Shown here: one piece after another, positions 8,005-16,876 of the stretch
How positions within the stretch are numbered: the stretch's first letter is position 1
How the letters are laid out: each line of letters begins with the position of its first letter
From: an uncultured Akkermansia sp.
GTDB lineage: Bacteria; Verrucomicrobiota; Verrucomicrobiia; Verrucomicrobiales; Akkermansiaceae
DNA: 58,700 bases
Direction of reading: 5' to 3'
Assembly (NCBI GenBank): GCA_947589295.1
Contig: CANQBZ010000009.1
Location: 1-58,700, forward strand
The notes under the pieces: generated by a model
What the model saw: only the letters and a program-made list of their open reading frames with translations
What the model was told of the DNA's origin: nothing
Database searches by the model: none
Made by a program: the position numbers and the translations under genes

Positions 8005-9557
8005 ACGCAGGCGCCCTGCTCCGCCAACACGATGCTGCGGTTGACGGCGTTGAGGTAAGCGCGGGCGGAGGCCTCCACCACATCGCTGGCCGCGCCCTTG
8101 CCGGACACCGGTTTACAGTCGTCGCCGAATTGCACCTTCACGGAGACTTCGCCGAGGGCGTCCTGCCCGGCCGTGGTGGAGCGCACCACGTAATCCACCA
8201 AATCCCCGCGCGTGCGGGTGATGCGGTCGATGGCTTTGAAGCTGGCATTGACGGGACCGTTGCCGATCGCGCAGTCGGTGTAACTCTTGCCATCTTTTTC
8301 CAAAGTGACGGTGGCAGTAGGCTTGGTAGAGCTGCCGGCCGTGAATTGCAGCATCACCATCTTCCACTTCCCTTCGTGCGTGTCGAGAGAATCATTCACC
8401 AGCGCCGCCAAGTCATCATCGTACACAAACTTTTTGCTGTCGCCCACTTTCTTGAAACGCTCAAACACCTGCGTGAGCTCCTCTTCTGACAGTTCGTGTC
8501 CCAATTTTTCCAGGCGAGCCTTCACAGCCGCGCGTCCGGAGTGCTTCGTGAGCGGCAGCTCCGTCTCTCCCCAGCCCACATCCGCCGGGTTGATCACCTC
8601 GTAGGTTTCGCGCTTGGCCAAAATGCCGTGCTGATGGATGCCCGAGCTGTGGGCAAAGGCGTTCTCCCCGACAATGGCTTTGGATCGCTGCACCGCCATG
8701 CCGCTCATGCGGGACACCACGCGGCTCGTCTTGACGATTTCGCGCGTATTCACTCCCACCACCTTGCTGCCGGGAGCAAAGCCGAAAGCCTCCGGACGCA
8801 AGGTAAGCGCCATGATGACCTCCTCGAGGGCGGCGTTGCCGGCGCGTTCGCCAATGCCGTTGATCGCTCCTTCCACCTGGCGCGCACCGGCCGTCACGGC
8901 AGCCAGCGAGTTCGCCACGGCCAGCCCGATGTCGTTGTGGCAGTGCACTGAAATGACAGCCTTGTTGATGTTGGACACGTGATCAATGAGGTAGCGGATC
9001 ATGTTGCTGTACTCCCCCGGCGTGGTGAAGCCCACCGTGTCCGGAATGTTCACCGTCGTAGCTCCGGCATCGATGACCGCCTCGACCACCTGGGCCAGGT
9101 AATCCAGCTCCGTGCGGCTCGCATCTTCCGGGGAAAACTCCACGTCCTTCACCAGGCTGGCGGCCATCTTCACGTAGCGCACGGCCATGTCCAGCACCTC
9201 CTCCTTGGTCTTTTTAAGCTTGTATTCGCGGTGCAGTGGGCTGGTGGCCAAAAAGGTGTGGATGCGCCCGCGATCTCCCGCCGGCGCCACGGCTGCCGCC
9301 GCCTGCCGCACATCGTTCTCCACGCAGCGCGCCAGACCCGCTATCCGCGTATTCTTGAGCGTGCGGGCTATGGTGGACACCGCCTCAAAGTCCCCATCCG
9401 AGATGCAGGGGAATCCTGCTTCAATGATATCCACTCCGAGCTTCTCGAGCTGACGCGCCACTTCCAGCTTCTGGCGCAGATTCATGGAAGCTCCTGGGCA
9501 TTGCTCGCCATCCCGCAGGGTGGTGTCGAATATCAAGACACGGTCGTTCGGTTTCAT
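8001..9557 (-). CDS. leuA: 2-isopropylmalate synthase
   Basis: The 518-aa protein condenses acetyl-CoA with 2-oxoisovalerate, the first committed step of leucine synthesis. Visible signatures: FDTTLRDGEQCPGASM (residues 10-25), the metal-binding SVHCHNDIGLAVANS, and GAINGIGERAGNAALEE. The C-terminal third (from about residue 385) is the LeuA regulatory domain, here with FTAGSSTKPTATVTLEKDGK, which binds leucine for feedback inhibition in known enzymes. Full length for the family. It has a strong promoter and is followed by pth with a 4-bp overlap. Confidence 0.95.
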   Translation of the reverse strand: MKPNDRVLIFDTTLRDGEQCPGASMNLRQKLEVARQLEKLGVDIIEAGFPCISDGDFEAVSTIARTLKNTRIAGLARCVENDVRQAAAAVAPAGDRGRIHTFLATSPLHREYKLKKTKEEVLDMAVRYVKMAASLVKDVEFSPEDASRTELDYLAQVVEAVIDAGATTVNIPDTVGFTTPGEYSNMIRYLIDHVSNINKAVISVHCHNDIGLAVANSLAAVTAGARQVEGAINGIGERAGNAALEEVIMALTLRPEAFGFAPGSKVVGVNTREIVKTSRVVSRMSGMAVQRSKAIVGENAFAHSSGIHQHGILAKRETYEVINPADVGWGETELPLTKHSGRAAVKARLEKLGHELSEEELTQVFERFKKVGDSKKFVYDDDLAALVNDSLDTHEGKWKMVMLQFTAGSSTKPTATVTLEKDGKSYTDCAIGNGPVNASFKAIDRITRTRGDLVDYVVRSTTAGQDALGEVSVKVQFGDDCKPVSGKGAASDVVEASARAYLNAVNRSIVLAEQGACV

Positions 9558-9566
9558 AACGGCCCC

Positions 9567-9595
9567 ATCCTATTTCTTTTCGTTTTTCGGGTCAA
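9567..9595 (-). promoter_or_regulatory. Promoter of leuA-pth
   Basis: TTGACC (9595-9590), 17-nt spacer, TAGGAT (9572-9567). The leuA ATG follows 9 nt after the -10 box, so the leader is nearly absent and no leucine attenuator can be present. Confidence 0.75.
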
Positions 9596-9658
9596 GAAAA
9601 AAGTTGCTTCGCGCGCGCACACGCTCGCGCGCTGGCGCTCGCGACGCGCGCGCGAAGC
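9595..9658 (-). terminator. Large GC hairpin ending the ankyrin/FRG operon
   Basis: GCTTCGCGCGCGC (9606-9618) and GCGCGCGCGAAGC (9646-9658) form a perfect 13-bp stem. Read on the minus strand it is followed by AACTTTTTTC, so it should terminate the operon that ends at 9843 just before the leuA promoter. The loop itself can pair further. Confidence 0.75.
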
Positions 9659-9842
9659 CTGCTGCACTTACGGAGATTTTTTGTCAGTTTGCGTAAAATT
9701 GAGGTGCAGGAAAACCATGCAGGCAGGCTTTTGCTCAATGCCAAAGTCCTCACTTACCATGCCCGAGCTGATGTAATCCATGGAACTCGGCATATAGTCA
9801 GGACTTTAGAGACGCGACAAATAGTTGTTTAACCAATTCTCT
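9659..9842. other. Non-coding gap between the FRG gene and its terminator
   Basis: No supported gene or known RNA. On the minus strand this is the 3' untranslated region of the FRG gene. Confidence 0.4.
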
Positions 9843-11192
9843 TTATTTTTCCTGTGGAAGATTGAGGGCTTTATCTGTAATTCCCATGAAAACAAGATAT
9901 TCCCTGATTGGATGTATCAGTTTGCGATGTATATGCGTGCATTTTATCATGTAGCATTCCAGTTCCTTTTCTCCGTGCAAGTCCTTGCACGCCCCATACA
10001 ACTTTTGTAAGCCCAATTCTAAGGGTAGAGAAGCGTACTTCCCAGAGTAACATAAAATGCCTTTTTGAGCACTCATCCTCTCATTGGTTGTACGTCGCAT
10101 TTCTGTTTCTCGTTCCCATACCGGATAGGGGGTATTGAGGAAATCAAGTAATGATGCAGACTTAAAATCATTGGGAGTTGGCCCCTTTTCGTTACAACAT
10201 ATGTAGCCTATCATTTCCTCAACATTTTGAAACCTTCTTCCCTGAATTTTGTATATTGATACATAATCATTTATTGCCTTTTCGCACTCTGGCTTAGAAG
10301 CAATCTCTTCGGAAAAGGCAAAGTGTAAAGCAACGTCTATGTTGGATGTGAAATCTATAAAGGGGGTACATTTCCCATAATGTTGCATGAAAGAAAACAT
10401 TTCTTGGACATTATCAAATTTACTATCTCTCAGATTACCTTGTTGGTCATTGAAATGCCTACAGATAAAATCAATATATTTTTCTTCTCCTTTCCACTCC
10501 CTCCTCAGAGATGAGGATACTGACCACGAGGCATCCGCTTGGCCTCTGTAAAAAAATTCGCAATCTTCGTCTTCAACTACGAGAGAAGTCATTTTTTCAG
10601 CGTATATCCACCTGAAAAAGGAATTGATGTCGTTGATTTCTTCGATCTCCCCAAAGTACTTCTCTTTTTGTTCTAAGCTCGTGTATTTCAAAAGAGGGGT
10701 ATAAGGAAAATCTTCTTTATCGTCAAACTTTTCCAACGAAGGTTTTAACTCGTTTTGTAATGATTGTGCCGTTTCTTTTAATCTCTCTTCCATTTCTTTC
10801 GAAACTTCGGTACCATGGTTCTTGAGTTCGCAATGTATTTTATTCCCTGTACTACGTATTTGAACGCTCACACTGATATTTTTACCAGAGAAAGATTCCA
10901 ATGTGAGCATATCGGAAAATTCCTCACATAATGCTGTAACATCTATTCCCTCATTGTCAAACACAAGTGTATTGATATCTATAACTTGCGTTACAACCTT
11001 TTCACCGTATTTATTTGTTAAGTGTTTCTCTAAAATATTCTTGAATTGCATGAGAAGGAAGTATTGTTCCTCTATGTCCATTTTCCCTACATCATCTAAT
11101 TCCATTCCTGTAGCGTTCATGAATTGTTTAAAGCAATTTTTCGACTGCCTTTTGAATGACTCCAATTCTTGATCTGTGAATTTCTTTTCCAT
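9843..11192 (-). CDS. FRG-domain protein
   Basis: The 449-aa cytoplasmic protein has no signal peptide. Its C-terminal half carries the FRG domain (named for an F-x-x-R-G motif): DCEFFYRGQADASWSVSSSL at about residue 215, then FMQHYGKCTPFIDFTSNID and VALHFAFSE. The reaction of FRG domains is not established to my knowledge; they are often found in mobile and conflict-related loci. The first 200 residues are charged and helical with no recognised domain. It is the last gene of the accessory operon but has a 213-nt gap upstream with its own likely promoter. Codon and base use are AT-rich compared with leuA next door, suggesting acquisition. Confidence 0.8.
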   Translation of the reverse strand: MEKKFTDQELESFKRQSKNCFKQFMNATGMELDDVGKMDIEEQYFLLMQFKNILEKHLTNKYGEKVVTQVIDINTLVFDNEGIDVTALCEEFSDMLTLESFSGKNISVSVQIRSTGNKIHCELKNHGTEVSKEMEERLKETAQSLQNELKPSLEKFDDKEDFPYTPLLKYTSLEQKEKYFGEIEEINDINSFFRWIYAEKMTSLVVEDEDCEFFYRGQADASWSVSSSLRREWKGEEKYIDFICRHFNDQQGNLRDSKFDNVQEMFSFMQHYGKCTPFIDFTSNIDVALHFAFSEEIASKPECEKAINDYVSIYKIQGRRFQNVEEMIGYICCNEKGPTPNDFKSASLLDFLNTPYPVWERETEMRRTTNERMSAQKGILCYSGKYASLPLELGLQKLYGACKDLHGEKELECYMIKCTHIHRKLIHPIREYLVFMGITDKALNLPQEK

Positions 11193-11329
11193 ATATTGTA
11201 TTTATTCTTCATTTATATTTATTCTTTTGTACGCAACATTGCATACAGAAGGGGGAGATTATTACTTTGACTATTTTGCACCTTAAAATACGAGGGAGAA
11301 AGTGAAAATATGCGCAAAAACATCAGTAC

Positions 11330-11357
11330 TAAATATGATTTGGTCAGCAATCGTCAA
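11330..11357 (-). promoter_or_regulatory. Possible internal promoter for the FRG gene
   Basis: TTGACG (11357-11352), 16-nt spacer, TATTTA (11335-11330), in the 213-nt gap before the FRG gene. It would let the FRG gene be expressed apart from the rest of the operon. Confidence 0.4.
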
Positions 11358-11405
11358 TTGTTTACAATGGGTCACTTATTTATTCTCTTCACGTGCCTAT
11401 TCAAT

Positions 11406-12491
11406 TTAATGTATCTGAGGGGGAAGGATATCACTCGCAGAATTTTTTGCTTGGACAGTCCGGGCAAGATCTTCCGGAGTGTTCCCCTCCTTGTCTTTTA
11501 TGTGCGCGTTGGCATTTGCTTTGACAAGAAAGCGGTACACATCATTGTTCCCATGCACTGCGGCCACGTGAAGGGCAGTCCGTCCATTTTTTCTGTTTTG
11601 GGCATCAATTTTGGCACCATTCTGTATTAATCTCTCGCACACCTTTGTGTGCCCATTCTGAGCAGCGAGACACAGTGCTGTGTCCCCATTTGAATCACGC
11701 GCTTCAGTATCAGCGCCATTCTGAATAAGAACGTCAATTACAGAGGCATGACCGTTGTTTGCTGCAACATGGAGAGGAGTCCAAGAAAGGTACAGATAAT
11801 GGGGTTCGTTGACATTCCCCCCTGCGAAGATGAGGTGTTTACACATCTCCGAGTTTCCTTCGACTGCTGCTACGTAAAGCGCGAAATTCAGATCAACTCT
11901 TGAATGTTTTATTAGATAATCACATATTTCAGTCCTGCCTTTTCGTACAGCTGTAATTAGAGGTATGTCTCCATTTTTTTCACGAGCATTAACATCAGCT
12001 CCGGCCTCAACTAGAATTTTTACCAACTCTATTGAACCATGCTCACATGCCCAGTGTAAGGGGGAGCGATATTCGTCATCAACTTCATTAATGTCACCTC
12101 CCTTTTTTATTATGGATTTTAACTGTTCTACCGTATTCTTATCAACTTGCTCTCGACAAACGGCGATGACTGGTCTCATATCATTAATTTCTCTTTCCAG
12201 CTCTTTTATTCGAGATTCCAGTTCTTTCTTCTTCCTGATAATCATGTCATGACAAAATTTCCACATTTCGTCCGGAGGCATGCTAAGCACATTGAATTCT
12301 CCCTGAGATAATCTGCTGACGTAAGCGACAAGCTCGTGCATCTGTTTTTTTAGGGAGTTTCTATTTTCCCTTTCTTGCAAAAATTCCGATTCTTTTTCAC
12401 TCGCAATCCTCTTATCGCATAAATACATTATTACGCTTCCCCCTGCTACCACCAGAGAAAACATTGTGATGATAAGATATCCTTTTTTCAT
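11406..12491 (-). CDS. Membrane-anchored ankyrin-repeat protein
   Basis: The 361-aa protein has one N-terminal membrane segment (YLIITMFSLVVAGGSVIMYL), then a charged coiled coil (about residues 30-110, with KKKELESRIKELEREIND), then five or six ankyrin repeats (about 130-345) with typical units such as YRSPLHWACEHGSIELVKIL and NGRTALHVAAVHGNNDVYRF. The anchor and coil suggest an envelope protein whose repeats bind a partner. Its start lies 1 nt after the stop of the TM2-like gene, so the two are translationally coupled. Specific function unknown. Confidence 0.82.
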   Translation of the reverse strand: MKKGYLIITMFSLVVAGGSVIMYLCDKRIASEKESEFLQERENRNSLKKQMHELVAYVSRLSQGEFNVLSMPPDEMWKFCHDMIIRKKKELESRIKELEREINDMRPVIAVCREQVDKNTVEQLKSIIKKGGDINEVDDEYRSPLHWACEHGSIELVKILVEAGADVNAREKNGDIPLITAVRKGRTEICDYLIKHSRVDLNFALYVAAVEGNSEMCKHLIFAGGNVNEPHYLYLSWTPLHVAANNGHASVIDVLIQNGADTEARDSNGDTALCLAAQNGHTKVCERLIQNGAKIDAQNRKNGRTALHVAAVHGNNDVYRFLVKANANAHIKDKEGNTPEDLARTVQAKNSASDILPPQIH

Positions 12492-12492
12492 T

Positions 12493-13767
12493 TCAATTTA
12501 TTTTTCTAAGCCTTGGATTATCAAGCATCTTTCTCTTCTTTTCTTCTAATTTGTTTATTTTGTCTTGCAACTCTACCACACAATGCTTATTTCCCTGAAT
12601 GAGCGTGTTATATTCTTTAACTTGTAACGGGAGAGATTTGGATTCAGAAAACTGCTGCATATCTTCGGCTGTTTTTTCTTTTTCTTGTTTTATCTGTACG
12701 TCCCGCTCTTTGATCACCGATCGCATTTCACGGTCAAGCAAGAATGATTTCCAAGTCACCATACCCGATGCTACGACTACAGCAAACACAGAAATCTTTA
12801 CAAAAATTGCTTTGGCAGAAGGACCATGCTGTTCTTTAAAGGGAGTAGAATATTCGATCGGTTTATGAAGCGATCTCTCGCCGTGAGAGGATTTATCCTT
12901 CTCTACTCGTTTTTTCAATAACGCAATTTTTGCCGCTTGTTGGCGATAAAGTTCAGGATGCAGTTCCCGCCTCAATTTTGCCAGTTTAACAGGGTCCTTC
13001 AAGAGCTCATGCCCATGTGCATTGTGGAATGTTGAAAACAGGCTTCGCATAAGATCCCATAAGGAGATGAAGTTAACCGCTACATAGCATACATAACCGA
13101 TCGTAAGAAAAATAATTAACGCCTGGAATAGATGTCCAACGGCACTAGAAAAAATACCGCTCGGCAATAGAAACAAGCCCGCCAGAAGAAGTGATCCCCT
13201 GGACAACACTTTTGACCCGGTTGCAGATACCTCCTCACCACGGATAGCTAATAGAATGGCAAAAATACATCTTAATAGCCATTCCAAAATAATAAATGGA
13301 ATGCTTGTTATGCTGATGATAAGCATAAAATAGCCGCTCTTTTTTCGTCCAAGGTACAATCTGTGTATGCCGTATCCACCCCAAAACGCACATAAATCTG
13401 TGCAAACCTCCCACGAGCTGTACGTCCCATCATCATTTTCATCTAATGGCCTACCCTTCCCATCAGAATACCGGCGGAGAATAATCCGAATAAGATCCCA
13501 AACCCACCATACTAAATTCAAAACTATCCAGCCTAAGCAAATTTTAAGCGAATAGAGGGTGATACCGCAGATGACAGCTCCAATCCAACATAGAACATTG
13601 AGAGCCGCCATGCCATCACCCCATCTGCCGACCAAATAGCGATGTGTACCAAAGAGTCCGCAAAACGCGCACGACCACAGGGCATCACGGTGTGAATGAG
13701 GAGAAATTTCATGAAATTCATCCTCCTTCAGCTCGTCTCCTATGGACTTTTCTTTTGTGTCGTCCAT
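12493..13767 (-). CDS. TM2-like multi-pass membrane protein with C-terminal coiled coil
   Basis: The 424-aa protein contains two TM2-like modules: ALWSCAFCGLFGTHRYLVGR (about residue 30) and DLCAFWGGYGIHRLYLGRKK (about 125), each followed by hydrophobic helices. Further helices lie at about 150-245, then a basic linker, another helix (IFVKISVFAVVVASGMVTW, about 335) and a C-terminal coiled coil (about 355-420). TM2 modules are known as paired helices with a turn motif, of unsettled function. It sits between the two ankyrin genes with a 55-nt gap upstream and a 1-nt gap downstream, and probably forms a membrane complex with them (inference). Confidence 0.75.
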   Translation of the reverse strand: MDDTKEKSIGDELKEDEFHEISPHSHRDALWSCAFCGLFGTHRYLVGRWGDGMAALNVLCWIGAVICGITLYSLKICLGWIVLNLVWWVWDLIRIILRRYSDGKGRPLDENDDGTYSSWEVCTDLCAFWGGYGIHRLYLGRKKSGYFMLIISITSIPFIILEWLLRCIFAILLAIRGEEVSATGSKVLSRGSLLLAGLFLLPSGIFSSAVGHLFQALIIFLTIGYVCYVAVNFISLWDLMRSLFSTFHNAHGHELLKDPVKLAKLRRELHPELYRQQAAKIALLKKRVEKDKSSHGERSLHKPIEYSTPFKEQHGPSAKAIFVKISVFAVVVASGMVTWKSFLLDREMRSVIKERDVQIKQEKEKTAEDMQQFSESKSLPLQVKEYNTLIQGNKHCVVELQDKINKLEEKKRKMLDNPRLRKIN

Positions 13768-13822
13768 TTGTTCAAACCTTATATTATATTTATTTCCTAG
13801 GTTCCTTTCAACTCACCTATGT

Positions 13823-15847
13823 TCAGTGCGTAGATGTTGCTCCATGTTCTTCCAACAGCCTTATAGTTTCGTCATAATGCTTCGGTGCTGAGGTCATTCC
13901 TTCAATTATTGTAGAAGAAGGTATACGACCTTGTGCTGCGTAATTAAGTGCTGTATGGCCATCCATATCCCTAGACGCTACATCGGCGCCGGCTTGAAGC
14001 AATGATCTTACTTTGTTGTCATCCCCCAAGTAAGCCGCGAACATTAAAGCCGTACATCCTCCCCCTTTGCTTTTTACATTCACATGGGCGCCTGCCTTTA
14101 TAAGTTTCATGCAAATCTCAGGAGTAGAATACCGTGCCGCAATCATCAAGGGGGTCCAGCCATCGTTGTTTTTTGCATTCACGTTAGCTCCTGCCTTTAT
14201 AAGTTTCATGCAAATCTCAGGAGTAGAATACCGTGCCGCACCCATCAAGGGAGTCACTCCCTTATTATCTTTAATATTCACATCGGCGCCTCCTCCTATG
14301 AGTTTTGTGCATACCTCAAGAGTAGAATAGTGCGCCGCAATCCTCAAGGGAGTCCAGCCATCGTTGTCTTTTGCATTCACGTCAGCCCCTGCCTCTATAA
14401 GTTTCATGCAAACCTCAGGAGTAGAATACTGTACCGCAAGCATCAAGGGAGTCAAGCTCCCTTTGTTTTTTACATTCACATGGGCGCCGGCCTCTATAAG
14501 TTTCATGCAAATCTCAGGAGCAGAATACCGTGCCGCAGTCATCAAGGGGGTCCAGCCATTGTTGTTTTTTACATTCACATGGGCGCCGGCCTCTATAAGT
14601 TTCATGCAAATCTCAGGAGCAGAATACCGTGCCGCAATCATCAAGGGGGTCCAGCCATCGTTGTCTTTTTCATTCACGTTAGCGCCGGCCTCTATAAGTT
14701 TCATGCAAATCTCAGAAGAAGCAGAATTCAGTGCCGCAATCATCAAGGGGGTCCAGCCACCGTTGCTTTTTGCATTCACGTTAGCGCCGGCCTCTATAAG
14801 TTTCATGCAAATCTCAGAAGAAGAATTCCGTGCCGCAATCATCAAGGGGGTCCAGCCATTGTTGTCTTTTTCATTCACGTTAGCGCCGGCCTCTATAAGT
14901 TTCATGCAAATCTCAGGAGTAGAATCCCGTACCGCAAACATCAAGGGAGTCCAGCCATTGTTGTCTTTTATATTCACGTCAGCCTTAGCGTTAAGTAAAA
15001 GCTCGCAGATAGCTTTACCGTGCTCCTTGTTGCCGACAAGCGCCGCGATGAGAGCCGTATTCCCGTACTTATTTCTTGCATTGATATCAGCTCCAGCCTC
15101 TATAAGCTTTCTGCATGCATCTGCAGTGGAGTAGTTCGCACAAACCACGAGGGGAGTCGAGCCCATTGAATCTGTCGCATTGAGGCGATCTGGAGTAATA
15201 ATGAATGTATAAACAAAATCGAACAATTTTTTATCAATTGGATTTACTGCTCTGATGTTTTCTTTACAGGCTTCTACGTTCTTGATTCTCACTCCGTTCT
15301 TAGCGAACGCCTCGAGGCATTGCACAGGTACTTTCCTGATCGTTCTTACCGGCTTTGCCGGCTTGGATCCAGAATGACCCAATAAAGGAGCGAGAAAAGT
15401 ATCCGCTGCCTCCTCCTCTTGTTCCTTAATGAACGCAGAGTCCACAGACAGGCCTGAAACCTGCATTTCCTTTTGCTCTGTATTAGCTCGTCTGTACAAT
15501 TCAAGGATGATATCAATATATGGATATTCCTGGAGGTCTTCCACTCCATCCTTGTACATCATGAAGTGGTACAGTAAATCCTTGCTGATCGCTTTGATGG
15601 GATTCTCCTTATATTCCAATTCCTCTCTTGAATTAGTCAAACGAAATACTGTTTTGAGTTCACCGGAGGCTAACGGATCAATGATTCCATACCTCTCGAG
15701 CATTTTTATTGCTTGCTCAAGTGACAAATCGGATTTCTGTTCCTGTGTGCGAGTTTCTTCGTTCAGTGAGACTTGCGCATTTGAAAAAAATCCCCCACAA
15801 AGGAGAACGCAGGAGCTCAACACATTGAGTGTTAGTGTCTTCATCAT
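13823..15847 (-). CDS. Secreted long ankyrin-repeat protein with near-identical repeats
   Basis: The 674-aa protein starts at MMKTLTLNVLSSCVLLCGGF, a signal peptide ending near SNAQ; the upstream extension to 16012 overlaps the neighbouring gene and is rejected. Residues 25-230 form a helical N-terminal domain without recognised family. Thirteen ankyrin repeats follow (about 230-640). Repeats 3-11 are nearly identical (NNGWTPLMIAARYSTPEICM), encoded by 99-bp DNA units, which points to recent expansion. One unit has an extra residue (NSASSEICM). The gene lies 52 nt downstream of the DUF2971-like gene in the operon. Export plus repeats suggests binding of periplasmic, surface or host proteins (inference). 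Confidence 0.87.
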   Translation of the reverse strand: MMKTLTLNVLSSCVLLCGGFFSNAQVSLNEETRTQEQKSDLSLEQAIKMLERYGIIDPLASGELKTVFRLTNSREELEYKENPIKAISKDLLYHFMMYKDGVEDLQEYPYIDIILELYRRANTEQKEMQVSGLSVDSAFIKEQEEEAADTFLAPLLGHSGSKPAKPVRTIRKVPVQCLEAFAKNGVRIKNVEACKENIRAVNPIDKKLFDFVYTFIITPDRLNATDSMGSTPLVVCANYSTADACRKLIEAGADINARNKYGNTALIAALVGNKEHGKAICELLLNAKADVNIKDNNGWTPLMFAVRDSTPEICMKLIEAGANVNEKDNNGWTPLMIAARNSSSEICMKLIEAGANVNAKSNGGWTPLMIAALNSASSEICMKLIEAGANVNEKDNDGWTPLMIAARYSAPEICMKLIEAGAHVNVKNNNGWTPLMTAARYSAPEICMKLIEAGAHVNVKNKGSLTPLMLAVQYSTPEVCMKLIEAGADVNAKDNDGWTPLRIAAHYSTLEVCTKLIGGGADVNIKDNKGVTPLMGAARYSTPEICMKLIKAGANVNAKNNDGWTPLMIAARYSTPEICMKLIKAGAHVNVKSKGGGCTALMFAAYLGDDNKVRSLLQAGADVASRDMDGHTALNYAAQGRIPSSTIIEGMTSAPKHYDETIRLLEEHGATSTH
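14067..14990 (-). repeat. Tandem 99-bp DNA repeats encoding ankyrin units
   Basis: About nine successive copies of a 99-bp unit, recognisable by ATAAGTTTCATGCAAATCTC on the plus strand. Neighbouring units differ at only a few bases, so unequal recombination could change the copy number. This is coding repeat, not CRISPR. Confidence 0.9.
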
Positions 15848-15899
15848 TTTTCTACGTCTATATATTCGGTTTCTTGTATGATTCCTAAGAAATCGGTAT

Positions 15900-16649
15900 T
15901 TAAGTTTCAACTGAAAAATTTTTATTATCAATCTGACTACGTAAAACCTGAAAGTCACCATCGGATGGTACGATTCCAATGCTTTCTTTAATTTCTTCTT
16001 CTGATATTCCACATTTACTACCCAAAATTATCCCACTTAAGAAGAGAAATAAGCGATAGCTATAGTAATTTCCCCCTTCTTTAGTCAGTTGTGTGTCCTC
16101 ATAAGGGATACGGTATTCTTCTTCGTACGACCAGGATTTATCCTTATATGCCAAAAGTTTTAAACCGGCGGGAACCTTTTTTTCGTCATTGGTAGGATAT
16201 GGACATCTTTCTTCTCTGTAGAGGACTTTCAAAATTACCTGTTGCTCACCATCCTCACGATTGCAATGCTCATCACCTCTAGTGTTTTCGTATTTAATTA
16301 AATGAAATTTGCTCTCTGCAGGCATTTCGTATTCTCGCTGAATATCACAAGAATGATCCTCCACGTCAATTTTAAATTTAAGGCAGGCGCCTTGATGCCT
16401 TTCTGCATATCTATCCCACATATTGCCATTCTTGGGAGCGGATGTTAGACAAATAGCCATCAGTTTTTTTAGTTCTTCCCTACCTTTTTCAAACCGCCTC
16501 TTCTGCTCATCATTATCAAAAGCGGGCAAGCATTCCATGCTGTCGTTAGAATTGAACAAATTAGTGGCCTTGATTCTGTGATTTTTTATCACATCTTTCA
16601 GACCTTCTTCCCCAATGTATTTGTATAATGTGATGGTTTCGGTTATCAT
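15900..16649 (-). CDS. DUF2971-like cytoplasmic protein
   Basis: The 249-aa protein starts ITETITLYKYIGEEGLKDVI and contains the marks of DUF2971 proteins: the N-terminal YKY motif, a central MWDRYAERHQGACLKFKI block and the late KSWSYEEEYRIPY motif. No signal peptide. Biochemical role is not established for the family. The ATG at 16649 is preferred; a longer reading to 16703 would begin inside the recombinase site. It is the first gene of the operon and its 5' leader contains the conserved ACTGCGGG block that also precedes the first gene of the 18-kb operon at 57267. Confidence 0.7.
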   Translation of the reverse strand: MITETITLYKYIGEEGLKDVIKNHRIKATNLFNSNDSMECLPAFDNDEQKRRFEKGREELKKLMAICLTSAPKNGNMWDRYAERHQGACLKFKIDVEDHSCDIQREYEMPAESKFHLIKYENTRGDEHCNREDGEQQVILKVLYREERCPYPTNDEKKVPAGLKLLAYKDKSWSYEEEYRIPYEDTQLTKEGGNYYSYRLFLFLSGIILGSKCGISEEEIKESIGIVPSDGDFQVLRSQIDNKNFSVET

Positions 16650-16676
16650 AAGGACGACTTGTAACTTCGTCCCGCA

Positions 16677-16701
16677 GTATACCGAATTCATAATCCGTAC
16701 C
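16677..16701 (-). repeat. Recombinase site L1 (inverted partner of R1)
   Basis: Minus-strand reading GGTACGGATTATGAATTCGG and onward. It shares ACGG-TTATGAAT-CG with R1 (16853-16873), in inverted orientation. The GGTACGGATT half is the well-matched arm; the other arm is degenerate. Confidence 0.7.
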
Positions 16702-16852
16702 ATTCCTGATTCATTTTGTTGATTATTAGTTAGTTCAATTTTGGTAAACAGGCTAAAATTTCAGCGTTTTGAGAGTATTCTTGCGGGTGAACGTAGGACG
16801 TCGCATGCATGGTTTGCAAAATTTTGTTGTAATGTCATATTTTTAGCTTGCG
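16702..16852. promoter_or_regulatory. Putative invertible promoter segment, locus 1
   Basis: 151 bp between inverted sites L1 and R1. Its left end has a possible leftward promoter (TTACCA, 16-nt spacer, TAATCA) toward the DUF2971-like gene; its right end has a possible rightward promoter (TTGCAA, 18-nt spacer, TATTTT) toward the recombinase. Both ends resemble the same ends at locus 2 (57340-57487), while the middle differs, so both loci are assembled in the same orientation. Confidence 0.6.
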
Positions 16853-16873
16853 CACGGTTTATGAATACGTACC
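16853..16873 (+). repeat. Recombinase site R1, adjoining the recombinase ATG
   Basis: CACGGTTTATGAATACGTAC plus one C. The CGTACC arm is well matched, the left arm degenerate. Ends 3 nt before the recombinase start codon, so the recombinase would also cover its own start when bound. Confidence 0.7.
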
Positions 16874-16876
16874 GAC

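Noticed and set aside
14067..14990. Regularly spaced repeats resembling a CRISPR array
   Set aside because: The unit is 99 bp, fully coding as 33-residue ankyrin repeats, without distinct spacers.
14084..15134. Long plus-strand open frames with regular repeats across the ankyrin gene
   Set aside because: They are the antisense image of the 99-bp ankyrin repeats; the minus-strand frame has a signal peptide and clear ankyrin consensus.
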